From positions 5,146,001 to 5,210,000 of the forward strand of contig NZ_JACHMM010000001.1 in the NCBI RefSeq assembly GCF_014204975.1: a stretch of 64,000 bases of DNA, given 5' to 3'. Below are positions 40,701 through 48,495 of this stretch, one piece after another. Made by a program: the position numbers and the translations under genes. The first letter of the stretch is position 1. Every line of letters starts with the position of its first letter. The DNA is from Jiangella mangrovi (GTDB lineage Bacteria > Actinomycetota > Actinomycetes > Jiangellales > Jiangellaceae). The notes beneath the pieces were generated by a model, which saw nothing but the letters and a program-made list of their open reading frames with translations, was not told the origin of the DNA and ran no database searches.

Positions 40701-42536
40701 ATGACCGTCACGCTCCCCGACGTCTGGGACCTGCAGGCCGACACCGGCTACCTCGACACCGCCCAGAACGCCTGGCGGACCCTGGCGACCGACTTCGGCA
40801 CCGAGGCGACCAACCAGCGCAACCGCGAGGCGGAGCTCCGCCTCAACTGGGAGTGCGCCATGGCCGACAGCTACTTCGCCCACGCCGAAGGGGTCGCCAC
40901 CGCACTCGGCAGCGCGTCGGACACCTACGGGCTCATCGCCGACCTGCTCGGCCAGCTCAAGACCGACGTGCGCGACGCCCAGGAGGACCTCGACGCCAGC
41001 TTCGCCCGGGCCGCGGCCGGCACGAAGTCCGCCGAACGCGTCGACGGCATGGTCACGTTCACGCCGTGGAACGACGATGACGACCTGAGCCACGTCCACA
41101 CGGAGTTCGAGACCGCCGAGGGCATCGTCAACGACGCGATCGCCCTGGTGCGGACCCGGGACGCGACCCTCCTCGAACTGGGCCGCGACGTCTACGCGCT
41201 GGCCGAGTCGTGGTCCGACGCTGCCGAGGGCACCGACCCCGGCTGGGACGTCCCGACCGGCACCACCTACGGCGTCCAGACCACCTCGCTCGACGGCACC
41301 ACCGTCGTCACCACGGGCGACGGCGACGACCGCGTCGAGGTGACCATCGACCCCGACACCGGCGAGACGGTGGTCAGCATCACCGACGCGTCCGGCAACG
41401 TCACGACCGAGCGCATCGCGGCGGGTGAAGAGGTCGTCATCAACACCGGCCGCGGCAGCGACGAGATCCTGGTGCCCCGCGGCACGGCCGTCCACGTGCG
41501 GTTCGCCACCGGCGCGGGCGACGACACCGTCGAGGCCCAGGGCTCCGAGGGCGACGTCGAGGTGTTCGGCGGCGACGGCATCGACACCATCGAGACCGGC
41601 ACCGGCGACGACTACGTCAGCAGCGGCCGCGGCGACGACTACGTCGACGGCGGCGCCGGGAACGACGTGCTCGCCGGCCGGCTCGGCGACGACGTCATCT
41701 ACGGCATGGACGGCGACGACGTCGTCATCGGCGGCGACGGACGCGACTACCTCGAGGGCGCGACCGGCGACGACCGCGTCTTCGGCGGCGATCACCACGA
41801 CACCATCTCCGGCGGCTACGGCGACGACCGCATCTTCGGCGGCACCGGCAACGACACCGTCTACGCCGGCGGCGGCAAGGACACCATCGACGGCGAGCTC
41901 GGGTCCGACACGGTCTACGCCGAAGAGGGCGACAGCGCGCCCGGCGACGAGCACGTCGTCATCGTCGAGATCCCGTCCGAGGAGGAGTACCTGCGCTGGC
42001 TCGAGATCGAGGTCGGGGGCTCACCGGAGTTCCGGGACCGCGTGCTGGCCGACCTGCACATGATGGCGTCCGGCCCGACGGGCCAGAAGATGCTCGAACG
42101 CATGGGCGAGCACTACGACGACTCCGGCTTCCTCGGGTTCGGCAAGGACAAGGTCACCATCGGCGAGCACCCCGGCGGCAACAACAGCGCCTCCTACTCC
42201 GGCGACGACTTCCGCGTCGAGCTCGACGTCAACCACACCTCCCCCGGCTACGACATGGGCTACACCGAGGACTACGACATCACGCCGCCGTCGGTCTTCT
42301 TCTTCCACGAGCTGGGCCACATCAACCAGTACCGCAGCGGCTCGAGCGACGAGTTCGGCGACGACGAGGAATACTCCGACGGCACGCCGTTGATCGAGCG
42401 GCAGAACGTCGGCCTGCCCTTCGACCACGACGACGACGGCGAGACCGACGAAGAGATCGACCCCGACTACGACTTCGACTACACCGAGAACGCCTTCCGC
42501 GACGAGCTCGGCCTGCCCAACCGCAACAAGTACTGA
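40701..42536 (+). CDS. Helical N-terminus / RTX repeat / M91-type zinc metallopeptidase fusion
   Basis: A 611-aa modular protein. Residues 1-160 are helical and resemble WXG100/LXG-type export domains (DTAQNAWRTLATDFG, then RLNWECAMADSYFAHAEG). Residues about 290-408 hold around 13 tandem RTX nonapeptides of the GGxGxDxxx form that bind calcium (GGDGIDTIE, GGAGNDVLA, GGTGNDTVY and others). The C-terminal domain has the zinc site FFHELGHINQYR (HExxH at 536-540) and ends with TENAFRDELGLPNRNKY, the closing motif of the M91/NleD peptidase family. There is no signal peptide, fitting type VII export. It is probably a secreted effector or toxin activated by calcium outside the cell. Confidence 0.82.
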   Translation: MTVTLPDVWDLQADTGYLDTAQNAWRTLATDFGTEATNQRNREAELRLNWECAMADSYFAHAEGVATALGSASDTYGLIADLLGQLKTDVRDAQEDLDASFARAAAGTKSAERVDGMVTFTPWNDDDDLSHVHTEFETAEGIVNDAIALVRTRDATLLELGRDVYALAESWSDAAEGTDPGWDVPTGTTYGVQTTSLDGTTVVTTGDGDDRVEVTIDPDTGETVVSITDASGNVTTERIAAGEEVVINTGRGSDEILVPRGTAVHVRFATGAGDDTVEAQGSEGDVEVFGGDGIDTIETGTGDDYVSSGRGDDYVDGGAGNDVLAGRLGDDVIYGMDGDDVVIGGDGRDYLEGATGDDRVFGGDHHDTISGGYGDDRIFGGTGNDTVYAGGGKDTIDGELGSDTVYAEEGDSAPGDEHVVIVEIPSEEEYLRWLEIEVGGSPEFRDRVLADLHMMASGPTGQKMLERMGEHYDDSGFLGFGKDKVTIGEHPGGNNSASYSGDDFRVELDVNHTSPGYDMGYTEDYDITPPSVFFFHELGHINQYRSGSSDEFGDDEEYSDGTPLIERQNVGLPFDHDDDGETDEEIDPDYDFDYTENAFRDELGLPNRNKY

Positions 42537-42618
42537 CCCGGGCACCGCCGTGAGAGAACATGATCATCGGAACGACTGTCATCGGCGGACGTCCTCACTC
42601 GCGTGGGGAGCATGAGGT

Positions 42619-42640
42619 TGTCGGGCCGAAGGCCGCGACA
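42619..42640 (+). terminator. Hairpin downstream of the RTX-peptidase gene
   Basis: TGTCGGGCC and GGCCGCGACA pair with one bulge around GAA, about 80 bp after the stop. Confidence 0.4.
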
Positions 42641-42701
42641 CGAGGCGGCCACGGGGGTGTCCGTCAGGCACCCTCAGGGCCACGCCGCGCCAACGGCTGT
42701 T

Positions 42702-42762
42702 GTTGATCATGGAGAAGGTCGGGTCTGGCGCGCCTCTGGAGCCGACCTTCTCCATGATCAAC
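42702..42762. repeat. Palindromic intergenic repeat (GATCATGGAGAA family), copy 2
   Basis: GTTGATCATGGAGAAGGTCGG lacking its last bases in print: arms 42702-42722 and 42742-42762 are exact 21-bp inverse copies with a 19-nt loop. The core TGATCATGGAGAA is shared with 18074-18134 while loops differ, showing a dispersed repeat family. Confidence 0.75.
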
Positions 42763-42849
42763 CGGGATCCGGGGCCGCGGGCCCATTGATCCGTCGAACG
42801 CGCCTTGATCCGCCAGACACGCCCTAGCGGGAACGAGTCCCTCCAGCCC

Positions 42850-42884
42850 GGGTCACCCGCCGACCCCTGCGCGGCGGGTGACCC
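42850..42884 (-). terminator. Terminator hairpin of the UDP-GlcNAc epimerase gene
   Basis: GGGTCACCCGCCG (42850-42862) and CGGCGGGTGACCC (42872-42884) pair perfectly, starting 18 bp past the stop of the leftward gene. Confidence 0.6.
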
Positions 42885-42902
42885 CGGACGGAGGCCGGAC
42901 GA

Positions 42903-44081
42903 CTACGAGGCGAACGCGCCCACGCGGTCGTCCGTGGCCGCGAGCCGGCCCGCGGACAGCAGGTCGCCGATCGCGACCGCGATCCGCTCGGCCGCGCGCC
43001 CGTCCCCGAACGGACTCGGCGCCGACGCCATCCGCTGGTGGAGGAGCTCGTCGGCGAGCAGCTCCTCCAGCGTCGTGGCGATGCGGTCGCGGTCGGTCCC
43101 GACGAGCACGGCCGCGCCCGCGTGGACCGCCTCCGGCCGTTCCGTCGTCTCCCGGGTGACGATCACCGGGACGTTCAGGGTCGGCGCCTCCTCCTGGACA
43201 CCGCCGGAGTCCGTGACGACGACAGCCGAGCCGGCGAGCAACCGGCAGAAGGGCGCATAGGCCATCGGCGCGGCGAGGTGGACGTTCGGCACCGGGTCGA
43301 GCAGCGGTCGCAGCTCCGCGCGGACGACGGGGTTGGGATGCATCGGGAGGACGACGAGCACCTCGGGATGCCGCCGGGCGACGCGAGCCACCGCGTCGGC
43401 GACCGCGCGGATGCCGCCGTCCCACGACTCACGCCGGTGCAGGGTGACGGTGACGATCCGCCGTCCCGCGGCGATCGCGGCGTCGACGAATGGATCCTCG
43501 GTCACCCGCTGGCGCTCGACCGCCCACATGAGCGCGTCGATCACCGTGTTCCCCGTGACGATGATCCGCTCCGCGGGCACGTTCTCCGCCAGTAGGTTGG
43601 CCGCCGCGGCCCGGGTCGGGGCACAGTGCAGGTCCGCCACGACGCCGATGAACCGGCGGTTCCCCTCCTCCGGGAACGGCGAGTACAGGTGTTGCGTGCG
43701 TAGCCCGGCCTCGACGTGCACGACCGGGAGTTGGCGGTGGTAGGCCGCGAGAGCGCCCGCGAACGCGGTGCTCGTGTCGCCCTGGACGACGACGGCGTCC
43801 ACCGGCCGCTCGTCCAGGTAGTCGCCGAACCCGCGCAGCGCGCCGGCCATCACGCCGTCGAGTGTCTGCCCCGGCCGCAGCAGGTCCAGGTCGCGGTCGG
43901 GGACGATGCCGAACAGGTCGTTGACCTGGTCCAGGATCTCCCGATGCTGCCCCGAGGTGACGACGACGGGCATCAACCCCGCAGTTCGCCGCACCGCCGC
44001 CACGACCGGCGCCATCTTGATCGCCTCGGGCCTGGTTCCGTAGAGGAACGCCACCCGCTTGCGTCCGTCGGTCAGTCTCAT
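42903..44081 (-). CDS. wecB: UDP-N-acetylglucosamine 2-epimerase (non-hydrolysing)
   Basis: A 392-aa cytoplasmic enzyme interconverting UDP-GlcNAc and UDP-ManNAc for surface polysaccharides. Family marks: FLYGTRPEAIKMAPVV at the start, TSGQHREILDQ, VVQGDTSTAFAGALAAY, HVEAGLRT, PFPEEGNRR, VTLHRRESW and TDSGGVQEEAPTL, EAV near the UDP site. The ATG at 44079-44081 has GGGGGAG 8 nt upstream. It lies behind the terminator of the exosortase operon, so it has its own expression, but its product could feed the glycosyltransferase encoded there. Confidence 0.93.
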   Translation of the reverse strand: MRLTDGRKRVAFLYGTRPEAIKMAPVVAAVRRTAGLMPVVVTSGQHREILDQVNDLFGIVPDRDLDLLRPGQTLDGVMAGALRGFGDYLDERPVDAVVVQGDTSTAFAGALAAYHRQLPVVHVEAGLRTQHLYSPFPEEGNRRFIGVVADLHCAPTRAAAANLLAENVPAERIIVTGNTVIDALMWAVERQRVTEDPFVDAAIAAGRRIVTVTLHRRESWDGGIRAVADAVARVARRHPEVLVVLPMHPNPVVRAELRPLLDPVPNVHLAAPMAYAPFCRLLAGSAVVVTDSGGVQEEAPTLNVPVIVTRETTERPEAVHAGAAVLVGTDRDRIATTLEELLADELLHQRMASAPSPFGDGRAAERIAVAIGDLLSAGRLAATDDRVGAFAS

Positions 44082-44121
44082 CACCATTGCTCCCCCGATC
44101 ACACAGCACGTCCTGTCGCAC

Positions 44122-44161
44122 GACGGGGTGCCCGGCGACCCGCACCACCGGGCACCCCGTC
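44122..44161 (-). terminator. Terminator hairpin of the surface-protein operon
   Basis: GACGGGGTGCCCGG (44122-44135) and CCGGGCACCCCGTC (44148-44161) pair perfectly, 22 bp downstream of the stop at 44183. Confidence 0.65.
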
Positions 44162-44182
44162 TCCTGGGTGGGTGGAACCAGG

Positions 44183-45874
44183 TCAGTGCGACGCGGCCTC
44201 GCGGCGGCGGCGCAGACCGAGGTACCCGATGCCGAGCACGCCGGCTGCCGCGGCCATGAGCGGGGTGACGAGCGGGAACTTCCCGTTCTCGTCGGTCACG
44301 ATGACCGTCACGGTGGCAACCGAGGTGTTTCCCGCACCGTCGGTGATCGTGTAGGTGAACGAGTCGGGGCCGAGGAAGCCCCGGTTGGCCGTGTACGTGA
44401 AGGTTCCGTCGCCGTTGTACGCGACCGAGCCGTTCGCCGGGCCTGACGTCGGTCCGGTGACCGTGGGCGTCACCCCGGACGGGACGGTGTCGTTGCCGAG
44501 CACGTCGATCTCCTTCGGGGTGTAGCGGATGGTGGTCGCCTCGTCGTCGATCGCCGACAGCGGGCAGTCGTCCGCCGTGTCGGCGTACGCCTCGAGGGTG
44601 ACGGTCGCCGACGACTCCGGCGAGCCGGTGCCGGCGCCGTTGAGCGTGCCCGTGTTGGTCGACGTGGTCTCCGGCAGCGAGACCGGGGCGTCGCAGGACG
44701 CAGCCACCGGCGCGTCAGAGGTGAACGCGAACTGGATGTACCCCTCGCCGCGCGTCGTGTCGGAAAGGTCCAGCGGCAGCACGTCGCTCTGGTTCGGGTT
44801 GAGGGCCAGATCGCCTTGCGAACCGGCCGACGTCGTGCAGTTGGGGGTGGTGCCGGCCGTGTTCGACACGTTCGTGCCAGCGGACCAGTTGCCGTTCGGT
44901 GTCGGCACCAGGCTGGTGATCCGGTCGGTCGTGTCCTCGGTCGAGTTCCACTGACACTGAGTGAGATTGAGGTACCGGCCGCTGGTCAGATCCAGTGGCA
45001 ACACCGTGCTCTGGTTGGGGTTGAGTGTCAGAGCCGACGTCGGAGTGTTGCAGTTGGCGGTGGTGTCAGCCGTGTTCGACACGTTTGAAATGGCGGACCA
45101 GTTACCGTTCGGCGTCGGGAGCCAGTTGGTGATCCGGTCGATGCTGTTGTCCGGGTCGTACCACTGGCACTGAGTGAGATTGAAGTACCGAGTGCCGAGC
45201 AGGTCGAAGGCCAGCACGGTGCTCTGGTTCGTGTTGAGCGTGAAACCGGCAGACACCGTCGTGCAGTCGGGGGTGGTCTGAGCGGTGTTCGACACGTTCG
45301 TGTGGGCCGAGAAGTTGCCGTTCGGTGTGGGCACGGCGCTCGAGATCCGGTCGATCGAGTTGTCCGTCGCGAACCACTGGCATTGGTTGAAGTTGAGGTA
45401 GCGCTTGAGGCCCATGCGGAGCAGGCCGGTCTGCGAGTCGTTCGGCTCACCGTAGAAGCCGGCCGACGGCGAGACCTGCAGGTCGCCGCCCGACCACACC
45501 GAGTCGTCGATGGTCGCGATCTTGGTCTCGGTCCCGGCGATCCCGGCCGCCAAGTCGCCCGACGGGGCGAGCACGTTGCGAGTGCTGCCCGGCACGTAGG
45601 TGAACCCGTCCGGGATCTGGGTCGTCAGCGACGCGTCCGTGACATTCGTGGCTTTCGTCGTGTTGTAGAACAGTCGCGCGGTGACCACATCACCACGTTG
45701 CGCGGTCAGCGTGTCCGAGAACGCCGAGCCGTTGACCGAGTAGAGCAGGTTCGCCTGTGTGCCGGTGCCCGTCGCGGGCTCGGCGGTTGCGACGGCAGAG
45801 CCCGAGAACGCGAGTCCCGCGCACAACCCGGCTGTCGCGAGCACCCGCGATGCCCTGTGCAGTGTCTTCCTCAT
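44183..45874 (-). CDS. Repeat-containing cell-surface protein with C-terminal anchor
   Basis: A 563-aa exported protein. A signal peptide (residues 1-32, ending SAVATAEP) precedes a DUF11-like beta domain. Three tandem ~71-aa repeats follow (about 150-365), each with QCQW, DRIT, PTPNG, NVSNTA and a closing LNxNQS...LDL; two Cys per repeat suggest internal disulfides. A cadherin/Big-like domain lies at about 450-530 (GSVAYNGDGTFTYTANRGF). The C-terminus is a hydrophobic helix followed by LRRRREAASH, a sorting-signal layout without LPXTG. GGAAGAGAGCACA precedes the ATG at 45874. It is the last gene of the exosortase operon and its likely substrate. Confidence 0.8.
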   Translation of the reverse strand: MRKTLHRASRVLATAGLCAGLAFSGSAVATAEPATGTGTQANLLYSVNGSAFSDTLTAQRGDVVTARLFYNTTKATNVTDASLTTQIPDGFTYVPGSTRNVLAPSGDLAAGIAGTETKIATIDDSVWSGGDLQVSPSAGFYGEPNDSQTGLLRMGLKRYLNFNQCQWFATDNSIDRISSAVPTPNGNFSAHTNVSNTAQTTPDCTTVSAGFTLNTNQSTVLAFDLLGTRYFNLTQCQWYDPDNSIDRITNWLPTPNGNWSAISNVSNTADTTANCNTPTSALTLNPNQSTVLPLDLTSGRYLNLTQCQWNSTEDTTDRITSLVPTPNGNWSAGTNVSNTAGTTPNCTTSAGSQGDLALNPNQSDVLPLDLSDTTRGEGYIQFAFTSDAPVAASCDAPVSLPETTSTNTGTLNGAGTGSPESSATVTLEAYADTADDCPLSAIDDEATTIRYTPKEIDVLGNDTVPSGVTPTVTGPTSGPANGSVAYNGDGTFTYTANRGFLGPDSFTYTITDGAGNTSVATVTVIVTDENGKFPLVTPLMAAAAGVLGIGYLGLRRRREAASH

Positions 45875-47310
45875 TGTGCTCTCTTCCTGTCGAGCCGAGA
45901 GCCCTTCGCTCTCGACGGTTTCCACTCACCGGCGCCGTCGACGCCCGCTTGTGTCGATAGGACCGGTGCGACTGCGGCAGCCGCACCCGTCGCTGCAGGC
46001 GACGGCTGTCCTCCGGTCTCCCGGATCCTCGAGGTCTTGTCCCACGACGTCTGCCCGCGCAGGATCCGGAACAGTGCACGCCAGACGCAGGCGAAGGAGA
46101 GGTAGTTCGTGACGATGACCGCATTGCCCATCGCCAGGCTCTTGAGCAGTCCCCATCGCCGGTCTCGTCGGTGATAGATCAACCCGGTGGCGAGCGCGGG
46201 CGCGAAGGCCAGCAGGTAGAAGGCGGCCGCGATGATCACCGTCGCGGTGCCGTCACCACTGCTGAGGATCGACAGATCGTTCCACCGCAGCACGAGCATG
46301 ATCAGGCAGTAGTGGAAGAGGATCGACCACGGCAGGTCGAGCAGCCACGGGACCAGGCAGTACGAGGTGAGCTCGAGGGCCCTCCCGTGGCTCAGCTCAC
46401 GTGATCGCCAGATCTCCGGCAGCCGGAGGATGGCCATCATGTGCCCCTGGTACCAGCGCGTGCGCTGACGGACGAGCGGCCCGAGTCTCTCCACGGCTTG
46501 CTGGTCGACGGAGGCGTGCGGCGTGCTCTGGAGCTCCCAGCCTTGGAGCGCAAGGGTGATCGCGAGGTCGAGGTCCTCCGTGAGCGAGGCCGACCAGGGC
46601 TTCTCGCCGGCCATGTTCAGGGCCGACAATCGCGCGAACTGGCCGTTGCCGCCGAGGCTCACCGTCCCCGTCGCCTGCCGCCCGAACTGCGTGACCGCGG
46701 CGATCGCCCAGAACTGGTAGTCCTGGAACCGGGTCAGGAACGAGCCGCGGTTGCGAATCCGCACCTGGAGCTGTACTCCCCCGACCTTCTCGTCGGCGAA
46801 GAGTGGCAGGACATGATCCAACGCACCGTCGGAGAGACGACCGTCGGCATCCATCACGCAGACGATCACCTGCTCCGGGTCCTGGCCCAGCTCGGCGACC
46901 CGGCGACGAACCCAGGCGACACCGGCGTTGAGTGCCTCGCCCTTGCCGCGCCGGGCCTCCGGCAGGTCCCGGCGCAGCACCTCGACGCCGAAACCGCCGG
47001 CCTGCTCCGCGCACCGGGCCGTGTGGTCGTCGGAGCCGTCGTCGATCACGACGGTCGTGGTCCCGGCCAGCTTCGTGAGGCCCGCGACGGTCTGCCCGAT
47101 CACGGCCTCCTCATTGAGGCAGGGCACCAGGAAGTAGACGGGCGTCTCGACCGGGGTCGCGACGACCGCCGAGCCGTACGTCGCCGTGCCCTGCACCGCG
47201 AGGCGCGCGCGGGCACGGCGGAGCTGGACGAGGCCGGCGCCCATCAGCATCAGGAGATAGACCATCGACAAGCAGATGACGACGCTGGCGGCAGTCTCAA
47301 TGGCGTACAT
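45871..47310 (-). CDS. Membrane glycosyltransferase, GT2 family
   Basis: A 479-aa processive-type glycosyltransferase. One N-terminal TM helix is followed by the GT-A catalytic domain: FLVPCLNEEAVIG, VVIDDGSDDHT, the DxD-like CVMDADGRLSDG, SLTEDLDLAI (ED) and the QRTRW (QxxRW) motif near residue 292. Four or so C-terminal TM helices form the export channel, and the tail is Ala-rich and basic. Gram-positive exosortase systems are known to include a GT2 enzyme. It overlaps the exosortase gene by 14 bp and the surface-protein gene by 4 bp. Confidence 0.88.
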   Translation of the reverse strand: MYAIETAASVVICLSMVYLLMLMGAGLVQLRRARARLAVQGTATYGSAVVATPVETPVYFLVPCLNEEAVIGQTVAGLTKLAGTTTVVIDDGSDDHTARCAEQAGGFGVEVLRRDLPEARRGKGEALNAGVAWVRRRVAELGQDPEQVIVCVMDADGRLSDGALDHVLPLFADEKVGGVQLQVRIRNRGSFLTRFQDYQFWAIAAVTQFGRQATGTVSLGGNGQFARLSALNMAGEKPWSASLTEDLDLAITLALQGWELQSTPHASVDQQAVERLGPLVRQRTRWYQGHMMAILRLPEIWRSRELSHGRALELTSYCLVPWLLDLPWSILFHYCLIMLVLRWNDLSILSSGDGTATVIIAAAFYLLAFAPALATGLIYHRRDRRWGLLKSLAMGNAVIVTNYLSFACVWRALFRILRGQTSWDKTSRIRETGGQPSPAATGAAAAVAPVLSTQAGVDGAGEWKPSRAKGSRLDRKRAQ

Positions 47311-47902
47311 GCCGCGCCCCGCTCACAGGTGCCCGGCGACGTCGATCCCGGCGGCCGAAGAAGCCGAGCTTGAAGAAGACGATGAGCGCGACCGCGAAAC
47401 CAGCGGCCATCGCCGCCGAGCCCACCGTGTCGTGGACCCAGCCGAACATCGATGAGCCACCCTGGAGCAGGGCGAACACCAGCGCCTCGATGCGTACCAG
47501 GTTGATGAGCTCGAGGAGAGCACCGGCGGCGACGATCCCGACCAGGAGCGTGGTGACCGTCGACCGGCCCGACGCGAGCACGAAGGCCCCGATGAAGGTC
47601 AGAGGGATCAGGAAGTACAACGCGCTGCACTGCGGTGTGAGTGTGAACGCGAACCAGGTGGTGTCGTCCCCGACGACCCGCTGGATGACGAAGACCGGCT
47701 CGGCCGTCATCGTATGGACGTCCCGGCCGAAGACCACCGCGGTGACCAGACCGGCGAGACGGCTCTCGAGGAGCCGGAACGACGCGGCGTTCATCACGAG
47801 ATGGACGCCGAGCAGCACGAGGCCGGCGGCCAGGGCGAGGCGGACGACCCGGGACGGCGACAACAACGGCGCGGACAGCGCGCGGGCCTCCACAGCGGAC
47901 AC
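47297..47902 (-). CDS. Exosortase/archaeosortase-family transpeptidase
   Basis: A 201-aa polytopic membrane protein with about six helices. The order and spacing of Cys92 (LTPQCSALYFLIPL), Arg137 (ELINLVRIEAL) and His157 (GWVHDTVGS) match the Cys-Arg-His active site of exosortases and archaeosortases, which cut and relocate proteins with a short C-terminal motif-TM-basic signal. The GTG at 47902 follows the small LAMTG peptide gene by 3 bp, and the GT2 and surface-protein genes follow in overlap. I cannot assign a named subfamily. Confidence 0.78.
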   Translation of the reverse strand: MSAVEARALSAPLLSPSRVVRLALAAGLVLLGVHLVMNAASFRLLESRLAGLVTAVVFGRDVHTMTAEPVFVIQRVVGDDTTWFAFTLTPQCSALYFLIPLTFIGAFVLASGRSTVTTLLVGIVAAGALLELINLVRIEALVFALLQGGSSMFGWVHDTVGSAAMAAGFAVALIVFFKLGFFGRRDRRRRAPVSGARHVRH

Positions 47903-47905
47903 GGG

Positions 47906-48085
47906 TCAGTCCTGCGTCGTCGCCGCGCGGCGCATTCGCGAGGTGCGCAGGAGCAGCAGGCCGCCCAGGAGCAGCGTCACACCGGCGGCCACATACGCGA
48001 ACGTCGTGGCTCCCGTCATGGCGAGCGCCCCGGCTCCGGCGGCGCCTCCGCCGATCCCGGTCGTGATCCCTGGGGTGTGATACAT
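47906..48085 (-). CDS. 59-aa LAMTG/TM/basic-tail peptide
   Basis: A very short protein, too small for many gene callers. A Gly/Ala-rich N-terminus (residues 1-20) is followed by LAMTG (21-25), one hydrophobic helix (about 28-47) and the basic tail RTSRMRR. This is a complete tripartite sorting signal without a cargo domain or N-terminal signal peptide. GGAGG precedes the ATG at 48083-48085. As first gene of the exosortase operon it may be a substrate, a pilot peptide or an inhibitor. LAxTG is also recognised by class E sortases. Confidence 0.7.
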   Translation of the reverse strand: MYHTPGITTGIGGGAAGAGALAMTGATTFAYVAAGVTLLLGGLLLLRTSRMRRAATTQD

Positions 48086-48495
48086 CGTCTGCTCCCTCCA
48101 GCAACGCGGCACAGCCACGTCGGCGGCCGATCAACCAATGGCTCTATCGATGTCCGATGTGCGCTCGTTTATCGCTCGAAGCGCCGGGGAAACATCTATC
48201 GCGAAAATGTCGCGAATCAGAAGGGTTATCGCATTAAATAGCCCTTGCACCGGAATGACTAGCCCCCCTTTAGCCCGTCCGAATTGCGGGGTCCCACGGT
48301 CGCCATCCTGCGGATATCACGGATCACTCGATTCGGACATAACGGTGGAAAAGTTCAGACATACCGCTCATATCCGGATATTCACCTCATGCGAGCGGCC
48401 GAACAGGCGGTTCAGCGGGGTCCGCGGACGACGGCGGTGTGACGGCGAACACACCGGCGATCAGGTATAGGCTCCGCTGCCGAGGGGATACGGGG
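48086..48495. promoter_or_regulatory. AT-rich divergent promoter region of the exosortase operon and LuxR gene
   Basis: 410 bp with clearly lower GC than the rest of the window and no gene. A TATAGG -10-like box at 48466-48471 would serve the LuxR gene. Several AT-rich patches at 48170-48240 and 48330-48380 could hold the leftward promoter and regulator sites. Its size and composition suggest complex control or acquired DNA. Confidence 0.45.

Larger units (their letters stand above)
42537..42902. other. Gene-free stretch with terminators and a palindromic repeat
   Basis: 366 bp between convergent genes. It holds hairpins at 42619-42640 and 42850-42884 and the repeat at 42702-42762. The sequence GCGGGAACGAGTCCCTC at about 42830 recurs near 53810. 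No gene was found. Confidence 0.5.

Noticed and set aside
39663..40900. Canonical type VII signal YxxxD/E in the small protein or the RTX protein
   Set aside because: Tyr residues near helix ends lack the acidic residue at +4. Export by type VII is therefore inferred from layout only.
44183..44290. LPXTG sortase signal at the surface-protein C-terminus
   Set aside because: Only a hydrophobic helix and a basic tail are present; the preceding residues (FPLVTP) do not match LPXTG or LAXTG.
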